Shown: in pieces, positions 17,253-30,900 of the stretch | Layout: each line of letters starts with the position of its first letter | Position numbering within the stretch: position 1 is the stretch's first letter | From: Arctopsyche grandis | Lineage: Eukaryota > Arthropoda > Insecta > Trichoptera > Hydropsychidae | Direction: 5' to 3' | DNA length: 64,000 nucleotides | Assembly (NCBI RefSeq): GCF_051622035.1 | Contig: NC_135359.1 | Location: 19,739,501-19,803,500 of the forward strand | Made by a program: the position numbers and the translations under genes | The notes under the pieces: model-generated | The model's input: only the letters and a program-made list of their open reading frames with translations | The model's database searches: none | What the model was told of the DNA's origin: nothing

Positions 17253-19892
17253 TATAATTTCGAAAGAGACTTTGTTTGTATGTTTGTTTAGTTCGTACAA
17301 TCCATGACGTTCAATTTAATAAAAAACATATGAATCATGGCCCGAGCATCGGGGGGACAGCCATGGCTTTAGCCCTGGGGCCCAGGTCGCAAGGGGGCCC
17401 AGCACCGAGAGATATATTTTTACTTTATCTATGTACGAAGTAACAATGGATGAAGTTTTGTGATCATGCGAAAATTCGAACTTGAGATTTTAACTGATTC
17501 GAATTCAGAATCGATCACTGATCACGTTTTCATGATCTAGAAAAAATGTGTGTGTGTCTGTATATTTTGGGGATTTGTTGGACACCGCTAGTCCTATAGA
17601 ATTGAAACTTAGTATCGGTTACTGAAATTCTTATCGATACGACATGAACTTTTTTAAAATTTTTAAGTTTAACGGAAATGGTACCTCCCCTTATAGGATC
17701 CTCTTTTTTTTAAATTTTTGAATTCAATTATCTCCCAAACCGCTTACTGAATCGGACTGAAATTTTTTACATGTAATAGAAATTGTAAATTTTATACCTC
17801 AATATTTTTTAAATATTTTTTCCTAAGCCGGAAGTAATACTTTTACTCTAGAGAATCGAGGTTTTTTATATTTTTCTCAGAAACCTTTTAATTTATTGAA
17901 CTTAAATTTGATATCTAGAAGTTTAAGCTTAATGCCAAGTTATGTATAAAATTTGGTAAGCATCCGTCAACTGGAAGTGGCAGTTTAGTCTTGTTCGATT
18001 TTTTTTTCACTATTTTTTCAACCCCTTAAACGTATGTCTTCTTCACGAAAAAATTTAAGTATAATTCTTGCATCAATGTGATGAAAACAAAAAAAAATCA
18101 CAATAAGTGTGATTTTTTCCTCTTAGAAAGGTCAAAAATGTTGTGACCACGATTCTGTCCACACCCCTGAACGTATCAAACTGAAAATTTATATTTATGT
18201 TCTTTATGTACTAACTTGGAACTCATTAGGTTTTGATCAGAATTCGTAAACCGATAGTAGTATTTTTTTTTAAAACAATATTTCATTATTTTATTTTGAC
18301 CTTTAAAATTATTTTTATTTTCTTGATATTTAATGTGTATAATAAGTATGGTGATTTTAAGTAATAAAAAAATTTCGAACAAAATCTGACAACCGAAAGT
18401 AGAACTTTTGTGTTGTGTAAGTTTCCCTACATTTGTGCTCAATTTGTATCGAAAATGCTATCATAACCGGCATGTGTGAACGTGTATGTACATACATATG
18501 TTTAATTATTGAGTTTTGTTTTGTGACCTTCTTATATTCCACAAATACATAGATAAATTTATTTAATTATTTAATCTATCCTTCCTATTTAATCTAGCCT
18601 ATTTAATATATCCTTCCTGGAAAAAACTATATACCCGCTGAGTGATGTCTTATTTATCAACATGTAACAAATTATTTAAATGTTACTTTAAAATGAATAT
18701 ATTATACGTTAATATTATTTGTTTTTGGGGAAAAAAAATCATACAATTATATGATTTTCTTTTCCCAAAAACAAATTCATACGTAAAAAACGAGTATACC
18801 CTTACCACGTGTCCTTTCACGAGTCGAGTCCTACGTGTACATTTATAACACTAGCGAATCCAGAAAATGGTCAAGGGGGCATTCAAATTGGAAATATAAT
18901 ACTTAAAAATATCTTGTAAAAATCCCTGTGCCATAAATTTTAATGCCTTATTTTTGTATAGGTACATTTTTGAAAGTTAAAATGAGGATTTGGAAAAATT
19001 AAAACACATGTATGTATTTATATATATGAAATTAAATTCATTCAACGAGGGGGGGGGGGGGGGCATGGCAACGCTATTGGATCGACATACATATAATTAT
19101 TATTTTACCTAAAGTTTGAGCTCAGAACTTTTCAGTTTGCCTCATAGTGAATTTATCGATGTATCGAATGAGCTGATTCTAGTTTTTAACTTTCCTGAAT
19201 AGACTTTCATTTTATCAACGCTACAATATTTACTAGGGTGTAAGACCTGGTAATTAATAGTAAATTTAACGAAAACGATATAATTTCATTAAAAATAAAT
19301 CGACAACCATTTTTTTCATCTGAAATTTGATACATATACGTATACTGATGTATGTATGTATGTATTTAGCAAACAATGTGAAACGCTTTTAATCATTTTA
19401 AATTTAGATAATGGCAATATGGTATTTTGTATCACAAGCGTATTCGGTCACATTTTTTTTCATACACTATGGTAGGAATAAAAATATTTTTACATGCCTA
19501 CACATAACAAATTAGATAGAAGATTTTAAATGGTTCATATTCATTGCTCATGTGTATCTCTTAGGTCACCTGTATTATGTAACTCGAGCCCTTACGATAA
19601 CGACGTTGCTAAGTATAATATATATGTATATTATATTATAATACGATACCCATCTCACTATAAATTTTCTCAAACGAGCGTTTCTTCAGATTTTCCTCCA
19701 CAATTTATAAGAATGACTTTGATTTTTCTCGATAATACCTATTCGATATATAATTTTTATGCATAGTTTGTACGTATTATTAAGCCCCATCTTATCAAAC
19801 TGTCACTGCTGTTATAGAAATAATGGATCGGTCAAGATTTAATGAATTTTTCGAAAGTGCATTATACATGCATATACGGGTTTGGTGCAAAC
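17253..19892. other. Repeat-derived AT-rich stretch
   Basis: No gene is supported. Near 17830, 18250 and 18380 short related lines with CCGGAAGTA or CCGAAAGTAGAACTTTT recur, suggesting decayed repeat sequence. A G15 run lies at 19049-19063. Confidence 0.4.
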
Positions 19893-20235
19893 GATCGACA
19901 AGCGCCAGACAGACTGAACCACAGATTAACTCGATGGCTGCTTTAAACGCAATTCTCGACTTCACGAATGATAGATTGCACATCAGATGACGAGAAACCT
20001 TTTGATATGCACAGATGCAATTATTAAAATGGTAATTATTAAAATTGAGTTGGATCTTTCTGGCGAGTTTAATATGGCAAAATTCGGAACTAAAGTATCA
20101 GAAGCACAGAACGTATACAGGGTAGGTATGTCGGGACTTCGGGTAGATTTCGCTTAGTGTAAGTGCGAGCAGTGCGCACGCATAAGGTACACGTGTCGTT
20201 AATCTGTGGTTCAGTCTGTCTGGCGCTTGTCGATC
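19893..20235. mobile_element. Short element with perfect 38-bp terminal inverted repeats
   Basis: Bases 19893-19930 and 20198-20235 are exact reverse complements over 38 bases (GATCGACAAGCGCCAGAC at the outer end). The interior of about 267 bases is non-coding. No clear target duplication is seen, so the superfamily is unassigned. Confidence 0.7.
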
Positions 20236-20357
20236 ATATTAGATATAGATCTCAAAATATCGTGGATCTCGTGATTCATAAGATTAATGATTTGTTCAAT
20301 GTACATACATAAGAAATACAGTAGCATTGCTTTGTTAATGTTGAATAGTATAAATAT

Positions 20358-20880
20358 CATCATAATCTACAGCTGGATGAAGGCCTCTCGTCTCTGTTTT
20401 GCGCAACTATCATCTATCTCACCCCACACATCTTTCTCATTTCGTCTACCCATCTTCCCTGGGGTCATCCTTTTACCCTTTTGCATTCTCTCGGGTACCA
20501 TTCTAGCACTTCTTTTGTCCACCGTTCGTTCATTCTTCTAGCCACGTGGCCCGCCCATTTCTATTTCAATATCTACACTCTATCCACTACCCTCATCATA
20601 CTTCTCACCCACGTATTCCGTTTCCTATCTCTCCTCGTTATGCCAAGCATACAACGTTTCATACTTCTTTGAGTGCACTGGACCTTATGCAGCATTCTGG
20701 CGTTCAATGTCCAAGTTTCACATGCATACATCATCACTGGCAAAACACATTGGTCGAAGATCTACAGGCAAAGCATTTTTGATTTTAAAAAACCGCATTC
20801 GTTCGTCCAAATGGACACCATCCTAATTTTATACGTCTCTTCATTACCACCGGACATGTCTATTATTTGTCGTAAATATA
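20358..20880 (-). mobile_element. RTE-type LINE, 3' fragment (reverse-transcriptase C-terminus)
   Basis: In reverse the translation shows MMYACETWTLNARMLHKVQC, then a Q-R-S-M-x-R-C-M-L-G-I block, RDRKRNTWVR, KWAGHVARR and RWTKEVLEWYPR. This is the usual C-terminal signature of insect RTE-like endonuclease-reverse transcriptase elements. In-frame stops are present near the second half, so it is a dead fragment without the catalytic domains. Confidence 0.75.
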
Positions 20881-20939
20881 CATAACTATCGACTACTTCT
20901 ATTATATCATCTATTGTGGTGCTATATTAGAGTATAAAT

Positions 20940-22089
20940 ATAAGCTAAATAAAATAAAACATTTTAATAATTTAAAGCAATACAGCTTTAACTTTATTTA
21001 GGCTTCAATTAAAATGTCATTGTATAATATAATGTTGAAAAAATTTGTATTTACTTTAATAGTTATGTTTCAGTGCTTGGCTCTTATATCTACGTAAAAA
21101 AGGAATCATAACGCAGAGGTATTCATTATTATTGTAGTATACAGGTTGAATCTTCCAAATGGAATATAAGTTTAAACACCGGACAGCAAGGGAAGACTCA
21201 AAACTCTTGTGTGCCATGACAAAATTTGGAGGGGGGAAAGAATATGTATCCACCTGACACGGGAACATGACTCATAAATGAAGTCGATTACAATCTAGAA
21301 TATTATTTGACATTTTATCCTCTATCAAATAATGGAGGATAAAATGTATTGATGGCACTAGTATGTTTAATATTTTAAAATGGATAATACATATGTAAAT
21401 ATGATTCCAGATCCAAAGTTTATTATTTGAATGGAAAACTTTCGAATTTTAATACAGATCACGATAAAGAATCGTAGCTTTTATAAATGAACTCAATAGC
21501 AGTATCACGACAAAACAAAAAAGTTATGAATATATCTTTAAAATAATATTCATCAAACTACCACAATGTCTTTTAACACAAACAAAATACCGATTTAAAT
21601 ATTACATACATATGTATATATCAAATACTTTACTTGGATTGATTCAAATTATTGCATGAAAGCATGGAAGAACAATACTACATATATACGTAAAAATTTT
21701 GCGACATTCAATTCAAATGATGATATCCATATTTTTTTAAGGGATTGACATTACTTCGTTCCATTTCAATAAATAATATCGGTTCAACAAATTCTAAAAA
21801 GTTTGTCACATAGGCAATATTATTTAGTTGGCTGCCATTTAATCACTGTTAATTAGTATTGTATAATAGTAACAATTGACAATTTTTGAACAGAACTTTT
21901 TTGAAAATTTATAAAATTACGAATTAAATTTTAAAATTCTATAGTGTGATCTATGTACATACAATGTCCACCTACCAACAATAGTAAATAAACAACCAAT
22001 AAAAATATTATTCTTTAAATAATATATAACTGTAATTTGAAAACGCTTTTTACAAAAATTTCAAATCATCTCGTTATATGTATTTGTGT

Positions 22090-22155
<66 letters not shown>

Positions 22156-22493
22156 TGAACACAACAAGATTTTCAAATGGAAAAATTATTCAAAAATTTG
22201 AAAAATCATTATTTAATATTTTAAATAAAATATTTGCAAATCTAATTCCATAGTACAATATTTTCTAGATTTTTATGGATAGAAAATGTTGAAAGCAGTG
22301 TCTCACATAAACATATATATTATATATGTAATTTATAACACAAATAAATAAATGCCTCTGAAATATTAAATATGGCATAATTGGTTTAATATTATATTTC
22401 AATTAATTATGCCTTTATTGTTCCAATGAATCGTTCTTAAGCCAGGGCAACCAAACCTATTAAGTAAATAAAAAATTACTTCATACATACATA
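20940..22493. other. AT-rich intergenic sequence
   Basis: No gene is supported. It contains a (TA)n tract at 22091-22150 and many ACATATGTA motifs. Confidence 0.4.
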
Positions 22494-23038
22494 CAGGGCC
22501 GTAGTGTGGGAGGAGGCGGGGAGGGGGGGGGGGGCAGATGACGATTGGTAATATCGTTGATATTCTTTTTTTATAATTAATGTTTATTTATAATGCCGAT
22601 TAGCGCTATATTTATAATGCCGATTAGCACTATATTCTCCTTTTAATTAAATTTTAATTATTCGAAAATTTATAAAATTAAAAAAATAGACAAATGAGGG
22701 GGGGGGTTGCACTAAAAGCATGTTTGCAGGGCCACCGAGAGGAATCCCGGACCCTGGAAAAAATTATTTTCGGGCCATTGACAAACTAAAAAAAACATCT
22801 TTTAGATATATTTTTAATATGCGAAAAATCTATCATAATTATTAGAAAAATACCTATATGTTAGTTGATATTTTTTTTAAATAATTGAATAAGAAAATAT
22901 GATATAAGATGTACGATTTCCGACACAAGGCCCCTAGAGTAGTCAGGGCCCTGGAACTTTACCCCGGCTCCTCCCCCCCCCCTCTCGTCGGCCCTGCATG
23001 TTTTTTTCCGGGCGCAACCTACCCTAACTACAGCTCTG
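22494..23038. mobile_element. hAT-like MITE (outer), host of a nested MITE
   Basis: The left end CAGGGCCGTAGTGTGGGAGG is mirrored by the right end, which in reverse reads CAGAGCTGTAGTTAGGGTAG. The flanking 8-mers CATACATA (22486-22493) and TATACGTA (23039-23046) agree at 6 of 8 bases. No coding is seen; a second element is inserted at 22727. Confidence 0.6.
22727..22996. mobile_element. hAT-like MITE (inner), nested insertion
   Basis: The ends CAGGGCCACCGAGAGG and, in reverse, CAGGGCCGACGAGAGG are inverted repeats. The flanks CATGTTTG (22719-22726) and CATGTTTT (22997-23004) match at 7 of 8 bases, as expected for a hAT-type insertion. It interrupts the outer element and is therefore younger. 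Confidence 0.7.
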
Positions 23039-23046
23039 TATACGTA

Positions 23047-24962
23047 CATATGTGTATATTTAAACTACATCTTTACTTTAACTTGTAAACCTCATATATC
23101 CACTTTGGCCAAAACCATTGATGTTTTATGTCATCATTATTCTAAATCAATTTCTGGCTAGAACATTTAAAAGATCTCTCGAATAGTAAGAAGGTTTAAT
23201 TCTTCCTTGAAAATCATTCAATTTTTCACATGAGATTTACAAGTCAGGATGACGATATGTAAAAATGAAAATGGTCACGTATATATAAAAAAAATTCAGT
23301 GAGAAAGTTGTTGCAGTAAAAATACAGTTAATTTATGTTTATTAATACAAATTTCACTGCGATAACACAGCCATGCATTCGATAACGAAATTCCATAAGT
23401 AATGACAACAATTAATGGAGCAACATCATAATATGTATTGAACTTCTGACTATCCAAATTGATTGGCATGGCTAGTGGCACTGGTAATTGTTTGTAAAAT
23501 CAGAAAAAAGCATTATAAATTTACTTGTATTAGAAGTACCAGTGGGTGTAAAAAAATGTAAACACAATTGATTTAATTAACAATATTAAAAATTTTGATT
23601 ACATACATTGATACATAATTGATCATAATCATAATTCATCCTGCCTCTAAAGTCTTGAGATAATATGTAATAGAAAAATATTACCTTTAAATTTGTGAAT
23701 TAATTTTTAACTAGTACATATTTAAACGAATTGATGTTGTAGCTTAATTTTGGTAAATCGATAAGTACAAGAGTTGATTGACATTTTAATAAATATAATT
23801 AATAACTGATTACAATATATAATTTAAAAGTGTAAATGAAAAAATAACAATTTATTGCTACAATAGAAAGTACATTTTAAATTGGGCGAAAAAATATAAA
23901 AGCTGAAAAAAACGTCAGCTAGCTTGAAACAATGTAGTTTAAAAAAAACATTTAATCATAACTATTTTATCATATATTATATATATATACATCTATATGT
24001 ATATGTAACATATTCATAAATACAATATTCAAATAATGGAAACGTAAGATAACAGGAACTCTTGGTAAAAAAAAAAAAAAACACTAAAAACAATCGAGGA
24101 ATATCAAAAAAAAAGTAAGTTTTGTATAATGGTCAATATAATTAAATTGTACAGTAAATAAACGCAATGCGTACAATTAATAATTACATTTCAATTAAAT
24201 AGAAAAATTCTACTGTTAAGGCAAGACAATCTATTATATTATTGATTATACACTACAACCTATTTCTCACTGTATCTATCAGTATAAACTGAAAGATGTC
24301 GGGTCTTAAAAATATTCAATATATTCAAATTTTACAGATATATAGTATGAATTTATGAAAAAAATATATACATATACATATATTATAAAAATGAGTTCAC
24401 ACTCGCAGCCTTTAAGCGTTTGTACAAAAAATGGTAAAAAATATCTAAATATGTAATGTGGACATTTACATAATTGTTGATTAAAGGCAATGGTGAAACA
24501 AATCACCCATTGTTTATGAGGATGTGATATTATATTCTTAAAACTTAGTAACTGAATACCCTATCAATATACAAAATACTTATTTTATAGAGTATAAATA
24601 TAAAACAACTGTGTGACTATTTTTTACAATAAAACTGTAAAATAAAATTTAACTCAGAAATAGAGTATGTATGTATATCTTACATATATTCAATATTTAC
24701 AATATGTATATTAAATAAAGCAGGTCAATGAAAACAAATAATTATTTTTATATTTAATTATAAAACGTGTAATACTCAAATGCAAATGAAAAATCTCACC
24801 AAGTGAAATTTATCAATTGAAAGCTTTTTCATTTTCAGTTTTAAATAAAACTACAAATAATGTAAGGTCAACTCAAGTTTGAACAAATTATATATAGAAA
24901 TATCTTTCATGCAAACTTTAATAACTAGATGACAATGTTTCAATTACAAAAATAAATAATAC
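23047..24962. other. AT-rich sequence downstream of rictor
   Basis: About 1.9 kb without supported genes. The part next to 24962 should include the rictor 3' untranslated region and polyadenylation site, but the DNA is too AT-rich to choose among AATAAA-like motifs. Confidence 0.4.
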
Positions 24963-27900
24963 TCATTCTTCCTCGATTTCCAATTCAGCCATTTTACATT
25001 GGATGATTAGTTGAGGTTCCAAATAAAATGAATGAAAATTTAAATCTAGAAATAGTTCTTGAAGGAATCGCCTTGCGTTGAGTCTGTACGTACTTTGAGA
25101 CACAACTTTACAAATTTCCGAGTATAAACAAATACTTTGAAAAGCTTCTGGATATTTTTGTTTCAAACTTAATAATGCTTGTTTTGACTGCTTGTGCCAC
25201 ACTGGATTTCCCATTCTTTCTGTATGCTTTAAAATCTCTCCAACAACATTTGGATTGCTGTCAGACAATTTTGATAAATTTGAATCCAAACTTGCAGGAC
25301 TACCACAAGAAATGTCAAGCGATGCATACGGTAAACTATTAGTAGGAGCAGGTGATTTTCCAAAAACCCCACCTTTGTTACTTCCACTACCAGAAGGTTT
25401 AGGACTTTCCATTCCTAAAAAATAAAAACCTATCAAAAGTCGCAAATGCCATACATTGTGATATAACGTTTTAATTTCAACAATAATCAGAATGAGAACT
25501 AGAAAATTTTATGCATAATTCATATTATTTTTTATTCATTATTTACTATATTAATTAAATTACTAGAATGGTTTAACATCTTAATTTACCTGCGAAAAAG
25601 GCTTCCCTTAAATCAGAAGTTTTCTTTATTTCAGAAACTGGTCTCAATCTTGAACAATGAAGACAGGTCAATTGATCATGTTTTGTATATCGATCCCGTG
25701 ATCTACCTCTACCAATTCGACTAGAAGATTTCATTCCGTTTCCTGTTGATAAATCTGAGTAACTACTGTTAAAATTTGAATCATCGTTTTTCTTAACATT
25801 TGATTCTTGATGAAGATCTGAAATTATCCAAAGAAATCAATAAGCAATACAACAGTTTATTTGACCATATATGTCTCTGTGGGTGTTAATTGATATGTAT
25901 TTACTTTGTACAATACTCGTATCAAATATACAATGTTTCTGTCCAGGAAGGCGCATTGAGGTTACCTGTTAGGCCTTCCTGGTATAGATAAAAAATAAAT
26001 AATAAATATTTTCGATATAACAAGCCACTTACGTTCGAGTACTAAAATCATAGAATCATCCGCCAAGTAGTTTGTATCCGATAATTCTTCTGGTACATAC
26101 TGAATTTTCCCTGGGAATATATCGAGTAGAGACTTTGGCATGCTAATACCCATGTAACATGGACCACGTGGAATATTACGAGAAGGTCGATTTGATCTAT
26201 TACTTAGTATACGAGACCAAGTATTAGTAACATTTTCAATAAATTTTTCAGGTTCCGCATATTGTGATGAACTATTTAATTTAGATTCGGGAGCTGTTCC
26301 AATAGGTTTCCAATCATATTTAAGGAGGCTAAAATTAAAAGGAATTAATAATAAAAAAAAATATTCTTAGCATAATATAATTTTTTTCAACATTAAATAC
26401 CTCATTCGAGTGTTTCTAGCCTCCGTTGTTTTACTTCGACCTTTTAAGGATACAAATGAAGATTTTTTCACATCTGAACCGAGAAAATTATTCAATTCAT
26501 CGACGTTTGCATCACCATAGTTAGGCCTATTAAAATGGATAATAATTTAAATACATGCTTGATTATAAATAATTAAAAAACTGTGTTACGTGTAGATATT
26601 ATATTAATGTGTCTTACCTACGATGACGACTCAGACATCGTAGTGTAGCATAGCCGAATAAATCGCGTTGACTCGGTGGAGAATTGGCATCATTACCTAG
26701 ATAACCTAAAATATTTAAGGTAATTGGAATTTGTTTTACACACGTATTTTAAATTAAGACAAAAATAAAAATACTTTTCATACTTTGGAATGATATTCTC
26801 CTTTTGGATTCTTGTTTTCGATTAGGAATTGCTATCTTCATTGCAGATAAACTAGATGAACTAGGTATTGGACTAAGAGTTGAAAATCTATCACTGAAAA
26901 ACATACCAAAAGTTTATAAAAGTCATTATTGCAGTTAAAATAAAAATTATAAAAATACACATACTTAAATATATGTTTTCCAAGAACCGAATCAGAGCTG
27001 CTGACACCCGACGTGCTTGATTCACTATTGTTTCTAACTCGACCCGAATCTAGCCACATGTCGTACGAGGTAAATCTATTACCCATTAATCTGTTATCGA
27101 TCGAACTAAAATCCATCATCATCCCTCCCACATCACTTTTGTCATCACTTTTTATTTTATTAACAGTTTTAGATTCAGAAAGTGATCGTTGGTGTCTTCT
27201 TGATGGAACACAATAATGTTGTGGAAGTGTTAAGCACTTATATCGGTGAGGACTGTAATGATGAGGAGCACTACCAATCTCACTATCAATTATATCATTA
27301 TTTTCTTCATCATATGCATCTTCGGTGATAGATTGAACAACTGTTGAAGAAGTAACTAATAATTTACCGGACGATAGTTTTAGATTTCCCGAATGGTTAC
27401 TATCTGCAGTACTATGGTCAGTTTTATCAGAATTTTCACTGGTTTCAGTATCAATAGTGATTTTGTTATCAGTTTTAATTTGCTCATATAAATTTTGATA
27501 GATTTTGTCCTCGGAATCAGATTTTGTAAGCCAGTGTTCCTCAACTATTATTGGCCAACGTTCATGCCTAGTGTGACGTACACATAACCAACCTAAAATT
27601 AACATGCAATCAAATAAATAAAATGTTTAAAAAATAATATACTCGTTTTATTGCCTTGTGACATAGTATACCTAATTCGTGAAGAACATTGGCACCATCA
27701 TATGTGCAGCCTATCAAACCAAGAACATAAAAAGCAGTTCCTCGTATAGAATACACTTGACAAGTTTGAGCCAATTTGACAATATCAGCAAAAACAGATT
27801 GATTTATCGGATTGGAACCAATTAATGATTCAATACCGGCAGTTGACGTTGCAATATGTCCACAAGCCCAGAGAGCCGATTTCACATCCATTATTTCTTG

Positions 27901-30900
27901 TTCTGTAGAACATAAGCCTTGATTTATTTTCTGAAAATATTTAGAAAAAGTTTTATATATTACGAAAAATCCAGCAAATAATACTGAGGAGCTTTCAATT
28001 GAAATCAACCAATGACAGGTAATTTAAAAATGTAAAGGATGTATGTAAAAACCAACAAACCTGAAAAAGTTTTGGTACATCGGCATATTGAAATATCATG
28101 GTGACGCCTTGATCGTGTATTACCAGCTGAGAATAAAGATGTGGGGGCAACGGTGTACCCCGGCAGGTGACAGCTTTTGCCGAACTATGACGTCGACTGT
28201 AATGCCCATCTTCAGATTTTTGCAATAATGTAAGGCAATCGTGAATTTCACCTTCCACTAACCTAGTATATCTATAAAAATAAGAGACATTATTTGTCAA
28301 TATAATTTTTCACTAATTTTCAAAAAATCATTACGTAACACAAGAATAGTTAACCTGTAATTATATTGTTTCACCCAGTATCTGATTTGACGATGCACAT
28401 AACCAGCATCAACTAATCTCTGGAACCCTATTGAAGTACTGGCAAAACGCACCCATAATAAATATCCTTTATCTCCCAAATCCTTCAGTCTAGGTTTCAT
28501 ACTTACAAGCTTATTTAAATACATCTGTAAATATAAAAATTTTGTAGTGTTTTCTATAAGCAAACATTTGTTTTCACAATCGCATATTATCCGTAGTACT
28601 TACCTTAACATTGCAAGCCTCATCTAATATATTTAGAGCACACAAAGATACAGCTTTCGATTCATCTCGTGCTTGCTTTATCAGTAACTCCAGCAACCAT
28701 GAATCCATATCGGGACATTCTTCACATTTCCAATTTTCTGCACACCTGTCTGTAGCATTGATATCTCCAGCGCTAGCAGAAATATGATCCCATCTAGATG
28801 AAAAAGTCTCGGGCGGTGATTTGTATTGCTTGTTATTCATTTCACCTCCCTTTTGCCGTGCACGGATTAAAACATTTAAAAACTGCGTCGCATAAAGACG
28901 GGAAGATTCTAAATAGCACTGCAGAGTCTGAGCAAGAACTTGTCGGGGATAAGAATTCATCGAATAGTCAAGACTAGATATAACCAGTTTAACATAGCAG
29001 CTGTGATGAGTCGTTGTTGAAAGTTTTAATAAACTAAAAAATAAAAATAAAGTTGTACGAATTTATTGGTACAAAATATTTGTTTGACGATCACGATAAA
29101 TATACCTTTCAAACAATCCAGTGTCTTTGAATATTCGCAAACCCTCTTTGGTAGAACAAAGTCGACCTATCAATAAAAAATACATCTGACACATTGTATT
29201 TGTCATATGCTGAGGACTGAATAAACAATCGTGAGCACTTCTTGCGATCATTATTGCGGCAACTTGAGACCGAATGTCAGTAAAGAGGAGAGTTAACATT
29301 CTTAACCCTTTGGACTGGAAAAAAAATAGTTTAATAAACACTCGAGGTGTGCAAATAAAAATATAAATAGCTTTCTAACCTCTTGCAATGAAAGTAGATA
29401 AGTAACAAGATCTAAAGCAGCGAGGACTTGATCTCGTGTATGTAATTGACTAGTTTGTTGAAAATCTGTGTGCGAAAATCGATTCGATGATGGTTTAAAA
29501 TAATTCACCAGTTGTTCTATAAAGATGGCTTTATCAATACTCCATGTATCATTCTACAAACAACGATAAGTTAATTAATATTTAATATGTTAAAAGAAAA
29601 CTAAAATGACATCAAAAAATTAGTAATAAGTATCATTTTATTTTCAAATCAAATGAAATGAGTTTTTAAATCGAAATTGATATATTATTTTGTAAGTAAT
29701 CTATACCTTAAGAATTGCTCTAATAATGTTCCAATCCCACGGAAATCCCATTTTATTTTCTAGGACGTGAGAATCTTTGATTAAATTATCACCATCTTTA
29801 GGACTATCAAATAGAGTGGGAATTTTATTATTTTCTACCATTCTTTTAATAGCAGCACTAGTCCGATCACTAACACTTTTACTTTTGACTAAAACACTTT
29901 CATTTTTTTTGGTCAATTCACGTTGAGCACCGAAACTTCTTCTTTGAGCATGTTCCATTTCAAAATCGGCATCATTCAATAAATCCAAACTTTCATCTTG
30001 ATATTTATAAATACTTTTGACCGGCTCTGATTTGGCTTTCGGCGATGAATAATTGGCGGCATTCTCGTCTCTTGGTGTTTCTTGTGGATTGCAAAATTGT
30101 AATATATGATCTAGAAAAAGGCTATTGGATGCAGGTCTCGATTTCAGAAGTGAATTCAGATTCTGTAAAGCTGCCACTGCAGCTAAAGCTTGTGGGTGTG
30201 TAGCCGATGCTCTCGAAAGTAATGTAGGCAGCGCAGGCGATATATTGCAAGTTTCTGGAGGCAACAATATATGTACGAGATGTAGTAATTGACCTAACAA
30301 AACAGTGGCACGCACGGAGATGAATGTATCACTGGTTATCATAACTTCCACAAGAGCATCAAGCAGTCCAACCTGTTTAATCGAAAAATATAAAATTATA
30401 AAATATAGATTGATATCACTTTTTTTTTTAATGAGTAAAAAAATATAGTTGAACAAACCTCCAAAAAACAATACAATAAAAGAGCTAAATGCAATTCTGT
30501 TAAATTAGGTCCGGTAGCGGAAAGATGAGGTAAAATTGATTTCCCTTCAGCAGCTACAAATCCTTCATTAAGACGCCATGAATTCTATATTTAAAAATGA
30601 TTAAAAATTTAAATTAAGAATTCTTTAGAGCTAAAATAAATTCCAATGATTTAAATGACAATATCAAAGAAATATAAACCTGAAAATCAGACGGGTCAAC
30701 AGCTGTTAAAGCGACAGACAGTTCATCAGTCCATTCCGGAATAGGAAGACCAAGTAATTCATAAAGTAATTCCAAAATAGCTTTCTATATAAATATTAAA
30801 TAAATAAATTTAAATTTATTGTTATAAGAAACAATAATTCAATTGAAAATGACTGAATAAAATATACCCGAACTTCTAATTGATTCAGATATAATACATC

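Noticed and set aside
25192-25425. Plus-strand frame opposite the last rictor exon
   Set aside because: It is antisense to well-supported rictor coding sequence.
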